A DNA stretch of 64,000 bases, taken from NCBI GenBank assembly GCA_023664185.1, contig JAMPGA010000002.1, positions 59,061 to 123,060 on the forward strand, written 5' to 3'. Positions 16,962 through 24,727 of this stretch are shown in pieces. This DNA comes from Muribaculaceae bacterium. Its GTDB lineage: Bacteria > Bacteroidota > Bacteroidia > Bacteroidales > Muribaculaceae. Positions within the stretch are counted from its first letter, which is position 1. Every line of letters begins with the position of its first letter. A program made the translations under genes and the position numbers. Below the pieces are notes generated by a model, which was given only the letters and a program-made list of their open reading frames with translations, did no database searches and had not been told where the DNA came from.

Positions 16962-18161
16962 ATGATATCACCCGCCACTCGCAACGGTGTCACCGTCGAC
17001 TATACCTTTCTCATTGCTTACCTCGTGGGCCTGAGCGCTTTCGGGTCGTTTGTCAACGATATGTATCTCCCGTCGCTTCCGGAGATGACAGGCTATTTTC
17101 ATTGCAGCGTGCCCACGGTGCAGCTGGGTCTTACCATGGGTATGGTAGGTCTGGGTCTTGGGCAGATGCTGCTCGGCCCCGTCAGCGACAAGTATGGCCG
17201 CAAGCCGGTGTTGATATGTTCGACAGTGCTTTTCATGGTGGCTGCCATTGTGAGTATCTTTTCGCCGTCGATAGAGTTTTTTCTGGGTTGCCGTTTCTTT
17301 CAGGGTCTGGGCGCCTCAGGCGGCTACTTCCTGGCACGCAGTATCCCCACCGATCTCTATGCCGGCCGGGCGCTGGCCAAGACCATGGCCATCGTTGGAG
17401 CCATCAACGGCATAGCACCCGCCAGTGCTCCGGTGTTGGGCGGTCTGCTTTCGCAGCACTGGGGGTGGCGAAGCGTGTTCATAGCCTTGACCGTAGTGGC
17501 CGCTCTGTTGCTGGTGTTCTCACCGAGGCTTAAGGAGACCCTTCCTGTGGCCGAGAGAACCAAGGGGAGCATCTGGAATGCTTTTAAGAACTATGCCGTG
17601 CTGGTGCGCAATTACCCCTTCATGGTGCATGTGCTCCTCAAGGGGTCGGCGTTGGGCATTCTGTTTGCCTACATCTCGTCGGCCCCCTTCATCATGCAGA
17701 CTCATTTCGGATTTCGCGAGGATGTGTTCGGCTGCATCATGGGCGGCAATACGCTGCTGGTGGCTGCCGGGTCGATGGTGGCTCTGAAGTTCAAGCTACT
17801 CAAGGAGTCGGCCTTTGTTGGGGGCATGGTGCTGCTGGGGGCTGTGGCTCTTGAGTCGGTGGCTCTGCTATGCTTCGATTCGTTTTTGCTCTACGAGCTG
17901 CTGCTCCTGCCCATGCTTTTCTGCCTGGGAATGATATTTACAGCGGGCAATACGCTGGCTATGAACGAGGGGCGCAACTATGCAGGCGACGCCTCGGCAG
18001 TGCTCGGCCTGGGTGGATATGTGTTTGGCGCAGTAGTGTCGCCTCTGGTGGGCATCGGCAACATCATGCACTCCACCGCCTGGACCTTCATAGCCCTCTC
18101 ACTCATCACCGCCCTCTTTGCCCTGCTCTCCAAACTCCTCCCTGCCGATCTAAATAAGTGA
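16962..18161 (+). CDS. MFS drug-resistance transporter, Bcr/CflA type
   Basis: 399 residues with about 12 hydrophobic segments. NDMYLPSLPEM in the first helix region and the loop 2-3 motif LLGPVSDKYGRKPV are characteristic of the Bcr/CflA branch of proton-driven exporters. Substrates in this branch include bicyclomycin, chloramphenicol and sulfonamides; the sequence does not define which, if any, apply here. It is divergent from bioA. The downstream DNA changes to lower GC within 35 bases, where the methyltransferase remnant begins. Confidence 0.85.
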   Translation: MISPATRNGVTVDYTFLIAYLVGLSAFGSFVNDMYLPSLPEMTGYFHCSVPTVQLGLTMGMVGLGLGQMLLGPVSDKYGRKPVLICSTVLFMVAAIVSIFSPSIEFFLGCRFFQGLGASGGYFLARSIPTDLYAGRALAKTMAIVGAINGIAPASAPVLGGLLSQHWGWRSVFIALTVVAALLLVFSPRLKETLPVAERTKGSIWNAFKNYAVLVRNYPFMVHVLLKGSALGILFAYISSAPFIMQTHFGFREDVFGCIMGGNTLLVAAGSMVALKFKLLKESAFVGGMVLLGAVALESVALLCFDSFLLYELLLLPMLFCLGMIFTAGNTLAMNEGRNYAGDASAVLGLGGYVFGAVVSPLVGIGNIMHSTAWTFIALSLITALFALLSKLLPADLNK

Positions 18162-18192
18162 ATAGTACCGACAGTGAGTCAACTGGATAAAA

Positions 18193-18568
18193 TTGAGGAA
18201 ACTCAATACATCTTGGGAAGAAGAGAGCCACGTAGAGCCATTAAGAAATTTTACTTCAGTTGAACTCTTTGCTGGTGGAGGTGGTTTAGCGCTTGGCATG
18301 CATTTGGCTGGCTTTGACCATATCCTTCTCAATGAATTTGATAAGGATGCATGCGCAACCCTTAATGACAACATGCCTGGTTGGAACGTAATTCACGGCG
18401 ATATCCATGAGGTTGATTTTACTCCCTATCGTGATAAAGTAGACTTCCTTTCAGGAGGTTTCCCTTGAGGAAACGCGAGGAACTCTATTTTTTGAACTTG
18501 CTCGAGCCGTAATGGAGATTCGACCAAAAGTCTTTATGGCTGAAAATGTGAAGGGAGCTATTACATAA
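18193..18568 (+). pseudogene. Broken cytosine-5 DNA methyltransferase
   Basis: A C5-methyltransferase N-terminal region is readable: motif I SVELFAGGGGLALGMHLAGF is followed by NEFDKDACATLNDN. The frame runs to SGGFP and meets TGA at 18466, exactly where the catalytic PCQ loop (motif IV) should be. The reading resumes one base out of frame from 18467 as EETRGTLFFELARAV...FMAENVKG (motif VI ENV) and stops at TAA 18566-18568. About 13-14 residues including the catalytic Cys are missing, consistent with a deletion of roughly 40 bases. Everything after motif VI is lost; a repeat element begins there. Base composition is more AT-rich than the neighbours, suggesting horizontal origin. No restriction enzyme gene is nearby. 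Confidence 0.85.
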
Positions 18569-18631
18569 TTTTCGGCTCCGTAGGGGTCGTGGAACCGTGC
18601 GACAATGCCTTTCCACTACCCCTACAGGGTC
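18568..18631 (-). repeat. Interspersed repeat, family B copy 1
   Basis: Read on the minus strand, this has a CCTGTAGGGGT left arm, a GCACGGTTCCACGACCCC block and a TACGGAGCCGA right arm. The same order and the GCAYGGTTCYACGACCC block recur at 36319-36382 and 36746-36808. It begins right at the truncation point of the methyltransferase remnant. Confidence 0.7.
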
Positions 18632-18655
18632 GCTCTTATAGCTATATATCTGATT

Positions 18656-18713
18656 CCCAGGGGTGAGTCCCTGGGCTATTTTGCCATGCCCCCTACAGGG
18701 ACGTTTCCTACAC
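18656..18713 (+). repeat. Interspersed repeat, family C copy 1
   Basis: It contains CCCAGGGGTGAGTCCCTGGG (18656-18675), itself a small hairpin, then CTATTTTGCC and CCCCCTACAGGG. The CCTGGGCTATT and CCCCCTACAGGG parts recur on the minus strand at 36669-36713. The remaining stretch to 18782 has a further CCCTACAGGGGGA fragment and no gene. Confidence 0.6.
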
Positions 18714-18782
18714 CTCAACCCTGCTGCGATGTGGCTCGAAATTCATGCCGATTCCCTACAGGGGGATATTTATCGACATAGC

Positions 18783-18821
18783 AAAAAAACACACTGTGGG
18801 TGATTGGAACTCGCAGTGTGT
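18783..18821 (-). terminator. Intrinsic terminator after rnfC
   Basis: On the minus strand the stem ACACACTG / CAGTGTGT (18814-18821 with 18789-18796) is followed by a run of seven T. It lies 25 bases after the rnfC stop, so the transcript is built to end at rnfC. Confidence 0.75.
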
Positions 18822-18845
18822 CAGGATATTGAAAATAGAAGCTCT

Positions 18846-20186
18846 TTATTTCTTAGCTGCTGCGGCGCGTGCACGCATGGCGGCCATCACTTTGGCTTTG
18901 CCTACACGGATGTAGTCGACCAGCGGACGTGAGGCAGGGCAGATGTAGCTGCACGATCCACACTCGATGCAGTTTGCAATCTTCTGCTCTTCGGCATCTT
19001 CCCATTCTTTGAGACGTGAGAGTGTGGAGATGAGGAAGGGCTCGAGACCCATGGGGCAGACGTCGACACATTTGCCACAACGGATGCAGGGCTCGGCGGG
19101 GCGGCGGTGTGCATAGCGCGAGTCGAGCAGGATGCCCGATGTGCCCTTTATCATAGGTGTCTGTAGTGTGGAGGCCGTGCGTCCCATCATGGGGCCGCCC
19201 AGGATGATTTTCTCATATTCGGCCTCGGGCACGATAGTGGCCAGGATGGTTCCGAGGGGCACACGCATGTTGCGACCTTCGTTGCCGTCGTGGAGGGTGA
19301 GAACACGGTCGAGGATGGGTTCGTTGTGATATACGGCACGATACACGGCATAGGCTGTGGCCACGTTCTGCACGATGGCTCCGGTGGCAATGGGGAGGCC
19401 GCCTGAGGGGACCTCTTTGCCTATCACAGCTTCGATGAGCTGCTTCTCACCGCCCTGTGGGTATTTCACCTGCATCACCATCACTTCGAGTCCAGCCACA
19501 TTTGCGGCGGCCTCGGTCATGGCGGCGATTGCCTCGGGCTTGTTGTTTTCGATGGCTATGACGCCGCGGTTCACGCCGGCGGCCTTCATAAGCAGGCTCA
19601 CACCCTTGACGATTCGGGGAGCTTCCTCGCGCATCAGCTGGTCGTCGCACGACAGACATGGCTCACACTCGGCAGCGTTGATTATGACTACCTCGGCTTT
19701 CGATCCGGGAGGGGGGCAGAGCTTGACATGAGTGGGGAATGTGGCACCGCCCAGACCGACGATGCCGGCGTTTTTGATGAGCTCAATTATGGCTTTGCCG
19801 TCGAGGGCGGCCACCTCGGCGTCGGTGCGCTTGGGCGATTTGTCGGCCATGGCAGCAGCATCGGCGTCGCGGTCGGCTTCATCGCTCTTGATATAGATGG
19901 CCTCTACGGGCATGCCCTGGGGAGTGCGTGCCACGTCGACCTTGACTACTGTGCCCGAGATGGGGGTGTGGATGGGGGCTGAAACGAAACCTCCGGCTTC
20001 TGCCACACACTGTCCGCGGGTCACTTTGTCGCCTTTCTTCACTATAGGCTTGGCGGGGGCGCCGATATGCTGCGACACGGGGAGAACCACCTCGGCGGGA
20101 AGCGGAAGGTTTTCTATGGCCTTGCCGGCAGCGATTTTGTTTTCGGCGGGATGAACACCGCCTATTTTAAATGTATGCAGTTTCAT
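18846..20186 (-). CDS. rnfC: Rnf electron transport complex subunit C
   Basis: 446 residues. RnfC is the membrane-associated NADH-side subunit of the Rnf complex (NAD+:ferredoxin oxidoreductase coupled to ion pumping). It has the HPAENK N-terminal region, the RnfC barrel-sandwich region, an NADH/FMN-binding Complex I 51-kDa-like core with GLGGATFPTHVKL, and two [4Fe-4S] ferredoxin motifs near the end (CIRCGKCVDVCP and CIECGSCSYICP). The start is 30 bases downstream of the rnfB stop. A terminator follows directly, and rnfD, G, E and A, which normally come next in Bacteroides, are absent from this window. Confidence 0.93.
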   Translation of the reverse strand: MKLHTFKIGGVHPAENKIAAGKAIENLPLPAEVVLPVSQHIGAPAKPIVKKGDKVTRGQCVAEAGGFVSAPIHTPISGTVVKVDVARTPQGMPVEAIYIKSDEADRDADAAAMADKSPKRTDAEVAALDGKAIIELIKNAGIVGLGGATFPTHVKLCPPPGSKAEVVIINAAECEPCLSCDDQLMREEAPRIVKGVSLLMKAAGVNRGVIAIENNKPEAIAAMTEAAANVAGLEVMVMQVKYPQGGEKQLIEAVIGKEVPSGGLPIATGAIVQNVATAYAVYRAVYHNEPILDRVLTLHDGNEGRNMRVPLGTILATIVPEAEYEKIILGGPMMGRTASTLQTPMIKGTSGILLDSRYAHRRPAEPCIRCGKCVDVCPMGLEPFLISTLSRLKEWEDAEEQKIANCIECGSCSYICPASRPLVDYIRVGKAKVMAAMRARAAAAKK

Positions 20187-20216
20187 GTGGATACGATGAT
20201 TGGGGGAGGGGGAGGA

Positions 20217-21080
20217 TTAAGCGTTCTCGGCGAGTGCGGGTTCGGGAGCGGGCTCGGCCTTGCGCACCGGGAAGTTTACGGCGTGGATGGCGTGGGTGGG
20301 ACACACGGGCTCACACTTGCGACACAGCTTGCACTTCTCAAAGTCGATATACGAGAGATTGTTGGCGATGGTGATGGCGTCGTTGGGGCAAACCTTCTGA
20401 CACTTGGCACATCCGATACATGCCACCTTGCACTCCTTCATGGCCACAGCGCCTTTCTCCTTGTTTGAGCAGGCCACATATACTCTCATGCCGCGCGGGC
20501 CTCTGTAGCGCAGCTCGATGATGGTGCGGGGGCAAGCCTTGACACAGGCACCGCAGCCCACACACATATCCTCGATTACTTCGGGCAGGCCGGTCTCGAG
20601 ATTCATCTTCATGGCTCCGTAGGGGCAGGCCTCCACACAGTCGCCACATCCGAGGCAGCCGTTGGGACAGGGGCTCTCGCCGGTGCCGAGCGATGCCATG
20701 ACGGCACATGAGGGAGCGCCTTCGAAGCGGGCCAGGGCCGGACGCAGGTCGCAGGTGCCGTTACACTTTATCACGGCTATCTTGGGCTTGGTTTCCGAGG
20801 CGGCGAGACCTACGATTTCGCCGATTTTTTTCATTACTTCTGCGCCTGACGAGGGGCAGCTGAGACCGTCGAGGGTGTCGGCGTTGACACATGCGACGGC
20901 AAAGTCACGACATCCGCTGCGACCGCAGCCACCGCAATTGGCGCCCGGGAGCAGAGCCTCTACCTGATCGATGCGCGGGTCTTCGTGGACATGGAAACGC
21001 TGTGCCACCAGATAGAGCACTGTGGCGCCAACGATACCTATGATTCCGAGGACGATGATTGATGTTAAGATTACGCTCAT
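20217..21080 (-). CDS. rnfB: Rnf electron transport complex subunit B
   Basis: 287 residues, longer than the about 190 of E. coli RsxB. It has an N-terminal membrane helix (about 5-25), then the CNCGGCGRSGC-type four-cysteine cluster at about residue 50. Four ferredoxin-type CxxCxxCxxxCP motifs follow (CLGCGDCVEACP, CVGCGACVKACP, CIGCAKCQKVCP, CKLCRKCEPVCP). Up to five iron-sulfur clusters are thus readable. It is thought to carry electrons to ferredoxin. The longer, multi-cluster form resembles that of anaerobes. Confidence 0.93.
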   Translation of the reverse strand: MSVILTSIIVLGIIGIVGATVLYLVAQRFHVHEDPRIDQVEALLPGANCGGCGRSGCRDFAVACVNADTLDGLSCPSSGAEVMKKIGEIVGLAASETKPKIAVIKCNGTCDLRPALARFEGAPSCAVMASLGTGESPCPNGCLGCGDCVEACPYGAMKMNLETGLPEVIEDMCVGCGACVKACPRTIIELRYRGPRGMRVYVACSNKEKGAVAMKECKVACIGCAKCQKVCPNDAITIANNLSYIDFEKCKLCRKCEPVCPTHAIHAVNFPVRKAEPAPEPALAENA

Positions 21081-21162
21081 GGTATGTGATGAAATAAGAC
21101 TGATATGTTCTGTGATAATGTGAATAGGTAGTTACTATATGCTTGGGGAGGTGGGGTGGAGG

Positions 21163-21594
21163 TCAGTGCACCACCTTTACCTGCCATGTGAGCTTGCGTG
21201 CAAGCTTGCGTCGAAACAGCCATAGGAAAAAGTCGTAGACTCCAAGGGCAACAAACGCCCACACCACCGACCAGGCTCCGGCGTCTTTGCACCCCAGGTT
21301 TATGCCCAGCAGTGTTCCCACAAATATTATCGTGGGGAGTATGAGAGCCCACCATGTGGCGGCTACTGTCGAGGCTGTGGCGGCTATCACCTCCACACGC
21401 TCCCCGGGGCTGTAGGCCGATGTATCGGGAAGGTCGATCACCACCGTCTCGCGATTGTCGCCCTCGCTGCTTTTATTGCAAAGAGCAACGACGGCACACC
21501 CGTCACACCGGCATTCGTCGTCGGTGAGAATGGTGAGCGAATTGGGCGATACGCGCTGTATCACCCCACGATGAGTAACATTCTCTTTCTTCAT
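21163..21594 (-). CDS. RseC/MucC-type membrane protein
   Basis: 143 residues from the ATG at 21594. RseC-family features are the early beta region (HRGVIQRVSPNSLTI), a Cys-rich segment (CRCDGCAVVALC) and two adjoining hydrophobic helices in the second half (WWALILPTIIFVGTLLG and VVWAFVALGVYDFFLW). In E. coli RseC is linked to SoxR reduction and Rnf/Rsx. It is the first gene of the rseC-rnfB-rnfC operon, which is the usual Bacteroides position. Confidence 0.85.
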   Translation of the reverse strand: MKKENVTHRGVIQRVSPNSLTILTDDECRCDGCAVVALCNKSSEGDNRETVVIDLPDTSAYSPGERVEVIAATASTVAATWWALILPTIIFVGTLLGINLGCKDAGAWSVVWAFVALGVYDFFLWLFRRKLARKLTWQVKVVH

Positions 21595-21609
21595 GGCTAT
21601 TATCGGCCA

Positions 21610-21640
21610 CAAAGTTAGTGATTTTTTGAAAATATCGCAA
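21610..21640 (-). promoter_or_regulatory. Promoter of the rseC-rnfBC operon
   Basis: The minus strand reads TAACTTTG at 21617-21610, with TTG at 21640-21638 placed 20 bases upstream, the expected Bacteroidetes -33/-7 spacing. The leader to the ATG at 21594 would be about 10 bases. Confidence 0.6.
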
Positions 21641-21647
21641 CATAAAA

Positions 21648-21684
21648 TAAAAAAACGGACATCCTAAACCTGGAGGGTGTCCGT
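21648..21684 (-). terminator. Intrinsic terminator after thioredoxin gene
   Basis: The stem ACGGACACCCT / AGGATGTCCGT on the minus strand (one mismatch, 21655-21684) is followed by a T7 run. It ends the thioredoxin transcript about 40 bases past its stop and shields the rseC promoter. Confidence 0.75.
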
Positions 21685-21723
21685 CTTTTCGGTTTGTCAG
21701 TGCGGATTGCATCAGAGTCCGGG

Positions 21724-22032
21724 CTATTTGCCGGGCTCCATCTGTATGCGCAGTTTGTCCTCGAGCACTTCGAGCTGCTGCAGGCCGGATGCTCTCCACT
21801 GGGGCATGCCGTTTTTGAAGATGATGATTGTGGGCACGCTGCGAATCTGATATTCGGCCGAGAGATCGGGATTGCGGTCCACATCGATCTTGATGATGTT
21901 GGCGTCGTCGCCTACTTTGTTTTTCAGCTGTTCGAGCACGGGGCCCTGCATTTTGCACGGGCCACACCAAGTGGCAAAGAAGTCGACCAGAGTCGGCTTG
22001 CTGCCGCCTATTATCTCTTTAAATTCGCTCAT
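21724..22032 (-). CDS. Thioredoxin
   Basis: 102 residues from the ATG at 22032 (MSEFKEIIGG). A 44-residue upstream extension in frame has no conserved content and is rejected. The active site FFATWCGPCK and cis-Pro region VPTIIIFKNG are canonical. It is a cytoplasmic thiol-disulfide reductase; several thioredoxins are normal in Bacteroidales. It is flanked by a terminator downstream and the inverted-repeat element upstream. Confidence 0.9.
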   Translation of the reverse strand: MSEFKEIIGGSKPTLVDFFATWCGPCKMQGPVLEQLKNKVGDDANIIKIDVDRNPDLSAEYQIRSVPTIIIFKNGMPQWRASGLQQLEVLEDKLRIQMEPGK

Positions 22033-22101
22033 AGTTTGGAATATATTATGGGGTTTCTGATGTTTTCCCTTATATAACACATGAGCGTGCCGCAAAGTTT
22101 C

Positions 22102-22195
22102 AAGAGCTTGTCCCATAATATATGTTAACGCTGAGGTCGCATCACTCGGGTGCTTTTGCAACAACGCGTTAAGGCATATTATGGGACAGGCTCTT
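22102..22195. mobile_element. Short element with 20-bp inverted ends, MITE-like
   Basis: The left end AAGAGCTTGTCCCATAATAT (22102-22121) matches the reverse complement of the right end (22176-22195) with one mismatch. The 54 bases between them do not code. The form fits a miniature inverted-repeat element or an insertion-sequence remnant; a hairpin terminator is less likely because the loop is long and no T run follows. The right end contains the stop codon of the DJ-1 gene. Confidence 0.55.
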
Positions 22196-22748
22196 ACATC
22201 AATATTCCTGCGGCCACTTCGCGAGAGTGGAGGGGACGCAGGGCCTCGACGAGAGCCAGGCCGAACTGCAGGGCCGACGAGGGACCGTTGGAGGTGATGA
22301 TGTTGCCGTCGCGCACCACGCGCTCGTCGGTCACATAGGTGGCTCCGCCGGCGCGGAGATCGTCGTCAAATCCGGGGTAGCAGGTGGCTTTCAGGCCTTT
22401 GAGTATACCGATGTGAGCCAGAAGCACGGCGGGGGCTGCGCAGATGGCGGCCACGAGGCGCCCCTGCTCGGCCTGGGTCTTGAAGAGCTGACACACCTCG
22501 GGGGAGGCGGCAAGATTTTTGGCTCCGGGCATGCCGCCGGGTGCCACCAGGAGGTCGGCGTTGCCCATATCTTCATCGTCGATCAGGAGATCGGCTTCGA
22601 CGGTGATGCCGTGTGCGCCTGTCACGTGGCGCGATTCGCCCACGGCCACTGTCATTACATCAATACCGGCGCGACGCATGAGGTCAACGGGTGCGATTGC
22701 CTCGATTTCTTCAAAACCGGGGGCGAGAAATACATAGGTTGTAGACAT
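22194..22748 (-). CDS. DJ-1/PfpI family protein
   Basis: 184 residues. It is a class I glutamine amidotransferase-like fold of the DJ-1/YajL group. FLAPGFEEIEAIAPVDLMRRAG near the start (split here into FLAPGFEEIEA and the helix after it) and the nucleophile elbow AAICAAPAVLLA with the conserved Cys are visible. Proposed roles in the family are deglycation or stress chaperoning, both debated. The stop TAA is formed at the edge of the inverted-repeat element, so the last residues may have been altered by insertion. Confidence 0.88.
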   Translation of the reverse strand: MSTTYVFLAPGFEEIEAIAPVDLMRRAGIDVMTVAVGESRHVTGAHGITVEADLLIDDEDMGNADLLVAPGGMPGAKNLAASPEVCQLFKTQAEQGRLVAAICAAPAVLLAHIGILKGLKATCYPGFDDDLRAGGATYVTDERVVRDGNIITSNGPSSALQFGLALVEALRPLHSREVAAGILM

Positions 22749-22783
22749 ATCGGAGTTCTTTTTTCTGAATTGTTGATTTGGGG

Positions 22784-22791
22784 CAAAGTTA
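22784..22791 (-). promoter_or_regulatory. Putative DJ-1 gene promoter -7 box
   Basis: TAACTTTG on the minus strand, about 36 bases before the ATG at 22748. It is back to back with the apbE -7 box 21 bases away, so the two promoters overlap. Confidence 0.5.
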
Positions 22792-22812
22792 GGCTTTTTG
22801 GTCGATTTTTGC

Positions 22813-22820
22813 TAATTTTG
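22813..22820 (+). promoter_or_regulatory. Putative apbE promoter -7 box, nearly leaderless
   Basis: TAATTTTG ends 4 bases before the apbE ATG at 22825. At normal spacing transcription would begin at or within a base or two of the start codon. No better in-frame start exists downstream before the lipoprotein signal. Confidence 0.5.
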
Positions 22821-22824
22821 CGGC

Positions 22825-23820
22825 ATGAAATCACGAAGTTTTTTAGTAATTTTCACCATTGTAGTGCTCTCGGCCGTCATGGGCGGGTGCCACCACAGAC
22901 CCACTTACCGCATAGCTCAGGGTGGAGTGTGGAACACGCTGTATCACATCACCTACTCCTCCGACCGTGACATGTCGGATTCAATTCTGGCTGTAATGAA
23001 GCGTGTGGAGATGTCGCTCTCCCCTTTTGCCAAGAGCTCGCTCATATCGGCCATAAATCGTGGTGAGTCTGCCACGACCGACACTCTGCTGCGCCGGGTG
23101 TTTGAAGAATCCATGCGCATCAACGGCTTGAGCCACGGGGCATTCGACCCCACCGTGTCGCCTCTGATTAACCTCTGGGGCTTCGGCTACACTCCGGGCG
23201 ATGACGAGCCCTCACAGCAGGCCATCGACTCGCTGCTGGCCTTTGTTGGGATAGACGGATGCCGGCTGACGGAGCAAGGGGAGATGCTGAAGAAGCACCC
23301 TGCCACGGAGTTTAATTTCTCGGCCATCACCAAGGGCTATGGCTGCGACCTGGTGGGCGAGATGCTACGGCGCAACGGCATAAAGAATTATCTGGTGGAG
23401 ATAGGGGGCGAGATTGTGGCCCGGGGCATGAATCCCAAAGGGGAGGCATGGCGAGTGCAGATAGACGCCCCGATCGAGAGCGACACTGCGCCTCTGCACA
23501 ATCAGCTCGCCGTGATCACCGTGAGCAACTGCGCCATGGCCACTTCGGGCAACTATCGCAACTTCCGCGAGACCGGCGCAGGCAAAGTCTGGCACACTAT
23601 ATCGCCGGTGACGGGACGCCCGGCTCTGACCGACCTGCTGTCGGCCACGGTGATAGCTCCGGAGTGTATCACAGCCGATGCGCTGGCCACATCGTGTATG
23701 GCCATGCCGGCCGACTCGGCCATGGCGATGATTGAGTCCATAGCCGATGCTGAGGCTCTGCTGATCACAGCCGACACCGTGCTGACGACCAAGGGATTCC
23801 CTATTCCAAAATCTTTCTGA
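22825..23820 (+). CDS. apbE: FAD:protein FMN transferase, lipoprotein
   Basis: 331 residues. The signal ends in a lipobox (SAVMGGC), so it is a periplasmic lipoprotein. ApbE transfers FMN from FAD to Thr/Ser of targets such as RnfG and RnfD. Family landmarks are WNTLYHITYS, the FNFSAITKGYGCD lysine region, VEIGGEIVARG, SGNYRNF, and HTISPVTGRPA for Mg/FAD binding. It lies about 1.2 kb from rseC-rnfBC, and its last 20 bases overlap the convergent ribF gene. It probably serves the Rnf complex, whose flavinylated subunits are not in the window. Confidence 0.93.
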   Translation: MKSRSFLVIFTIVVLSAVMGGCHHRPTYRIAQGGVWNTLYHITYSSDRDMSDSILAVMKRVEMSLSPFAKSSLISAINRGESATTDTLLRRVFEESMRINGLSHGAFDPTVSPLINLWGFGYTPGDDEPSQQAIDSLLAFVGIDGCRLTEQGEMLKKHPATEFNFSAITKGYGCDLVGEMLRRNGIKNYLVEIGGEIVARGMNPKGEAWRVQIDAPIESDTAPLHNQLAVITVSNCAMATSGNYRNFRETGAGKVWHTISPVTGRPALTDLLSATVIAPECITADALATSCMAMPADSAMAMIESIADAEALLITADTVLTTKGFPIPKSF

Positions 23821-24727
23821 CGGCTTTTGCGTCGGCTGCCAGCTGCGCGCTGAGCTTCTCGGGGGTGGGGAAACGGCGTTCGGGGCGCAGATAGTCCACG
23901 AACTCTATCACCACATCCTCATCGTAGATATATCCGTTGAAGTCAAGGATATGGGCTTCGATGGTGAGCTCCGACTGGGTGGCCGAGCCTGTCACGGTGG
24001 GGCGATAGCCTATGTTGACCATAGCCTTGCGCCGTTCGCCGTCGGGAGTAATGGCATAGGCTGCGTAAGCACCCGATTTGGGTATCAGCGCCGACGGCTC
24101 GAGGGGACGGAGATTGGCCGTGGCGAAACCCAGTGTGCGCCCCAGATGTTTTCCGGCCACCACACGGCCACGTAGGCTGTAGTGGCGCCCCAGAGCGGCG
24201 GTGGCTTCACGCAGCTTACCCTCTGTGAGCAAATGTCTTATGTGTGAGGAGCTGACCGAACCCGATGTGCCGCGGTATTCGGGAGCCGACACCACGTCTA
24301 TGCCCACACGGGCACCTATCTGGCGATATCCCTCGGCTCCTTCAGGACCATCGTGGCCAAACTTGTTGTTGAAACCGAGCACGAGTGCCTTGATGCCGAA
24401 ACTGTCGTGGAGCAGGCGCAAGAATTCCTCGGCCGAGAGGCGACGCAGCTTGTCGTTGAAGCTCAGCAGTATCACATCGTCGGCTCCGGCCTGTCCCAGC
24501 ATATTCACACGGTCTTCCAGAGTGGAGAGCAGCGGTGGAGCCGACAGCGGACGCACCAGCGACAGCGGATGGCGCGAGAAGGTGACGGCGGCGCTGCGCA
24601 GCCCGCGAGCACGAGCCTCGGCGTTGAGATAGTCTATGAGGAAGCGGTGGCCGGGGTGGACGCCGTCATACATCCCCACGGCTGCAATGCGCTTGGCTTC
24701 GTTGTCAGGTTGGGTGATCAGTTTCAT
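23801..24727 (-). CDS. ribF: Bifunctional riboflavin kinase / FAD synthetase
   Basis: 308 residues from the ATG at 24727, whose ATGA overlaps the HAD gene stop. The N-terminal FAD synthetase (nucleotidyltransferase) domain shows GMYDGVHPGHRFL and SSSHIRHLL. The C-terminal riboflavin kinase domain shows GRVVAGKHLGRTLGFATANL and the VNIGYRPTV metal/nucleotide motif. It makes FMN and then FAD, the ApbE substrate. Confidence 0.95.
   Translation of the reverse strand: MKLITQPDNEAKRIAAVGMYDGVHPGHRFLIDYLNAEARARGLRSAAVTFSRHPLSLVRPLSAPPLLSTLEDRVNMLGQAGADDVILLSFNDKLRRLSAEEFLRLLHDSFGIKALVLGFNNKFGHDGPEGAEGYRQIGARVGIDVVSAPEYRGTSGSVSSSHIRHLLTEGKLREATAALGRHYSLRGRVVAGKHLGRTLGFATANLRPLEPSALIPKSGAYAAYAITPDGERRKAMVNIGYRPTVTGSATQSELTIEAHILDFNGYIYDEDVVIEFVDYLRPERRFPTPEKLSAQLAADAKAVRKILE

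Noticed and set aside
18466..18468. The methyltransferase stop as a simple sequencing error
   Set aside because: A single-base fix would restore frame but not the missing catalytic PCQ region, and the gene is also cut at its end by a repeat.
22102..22195. Interpretation of the inverted repeat as an intrinsic terminator
   Set aside because: The loop is 54 bases and no T run follows on either strand; a MITE-like element fits better.
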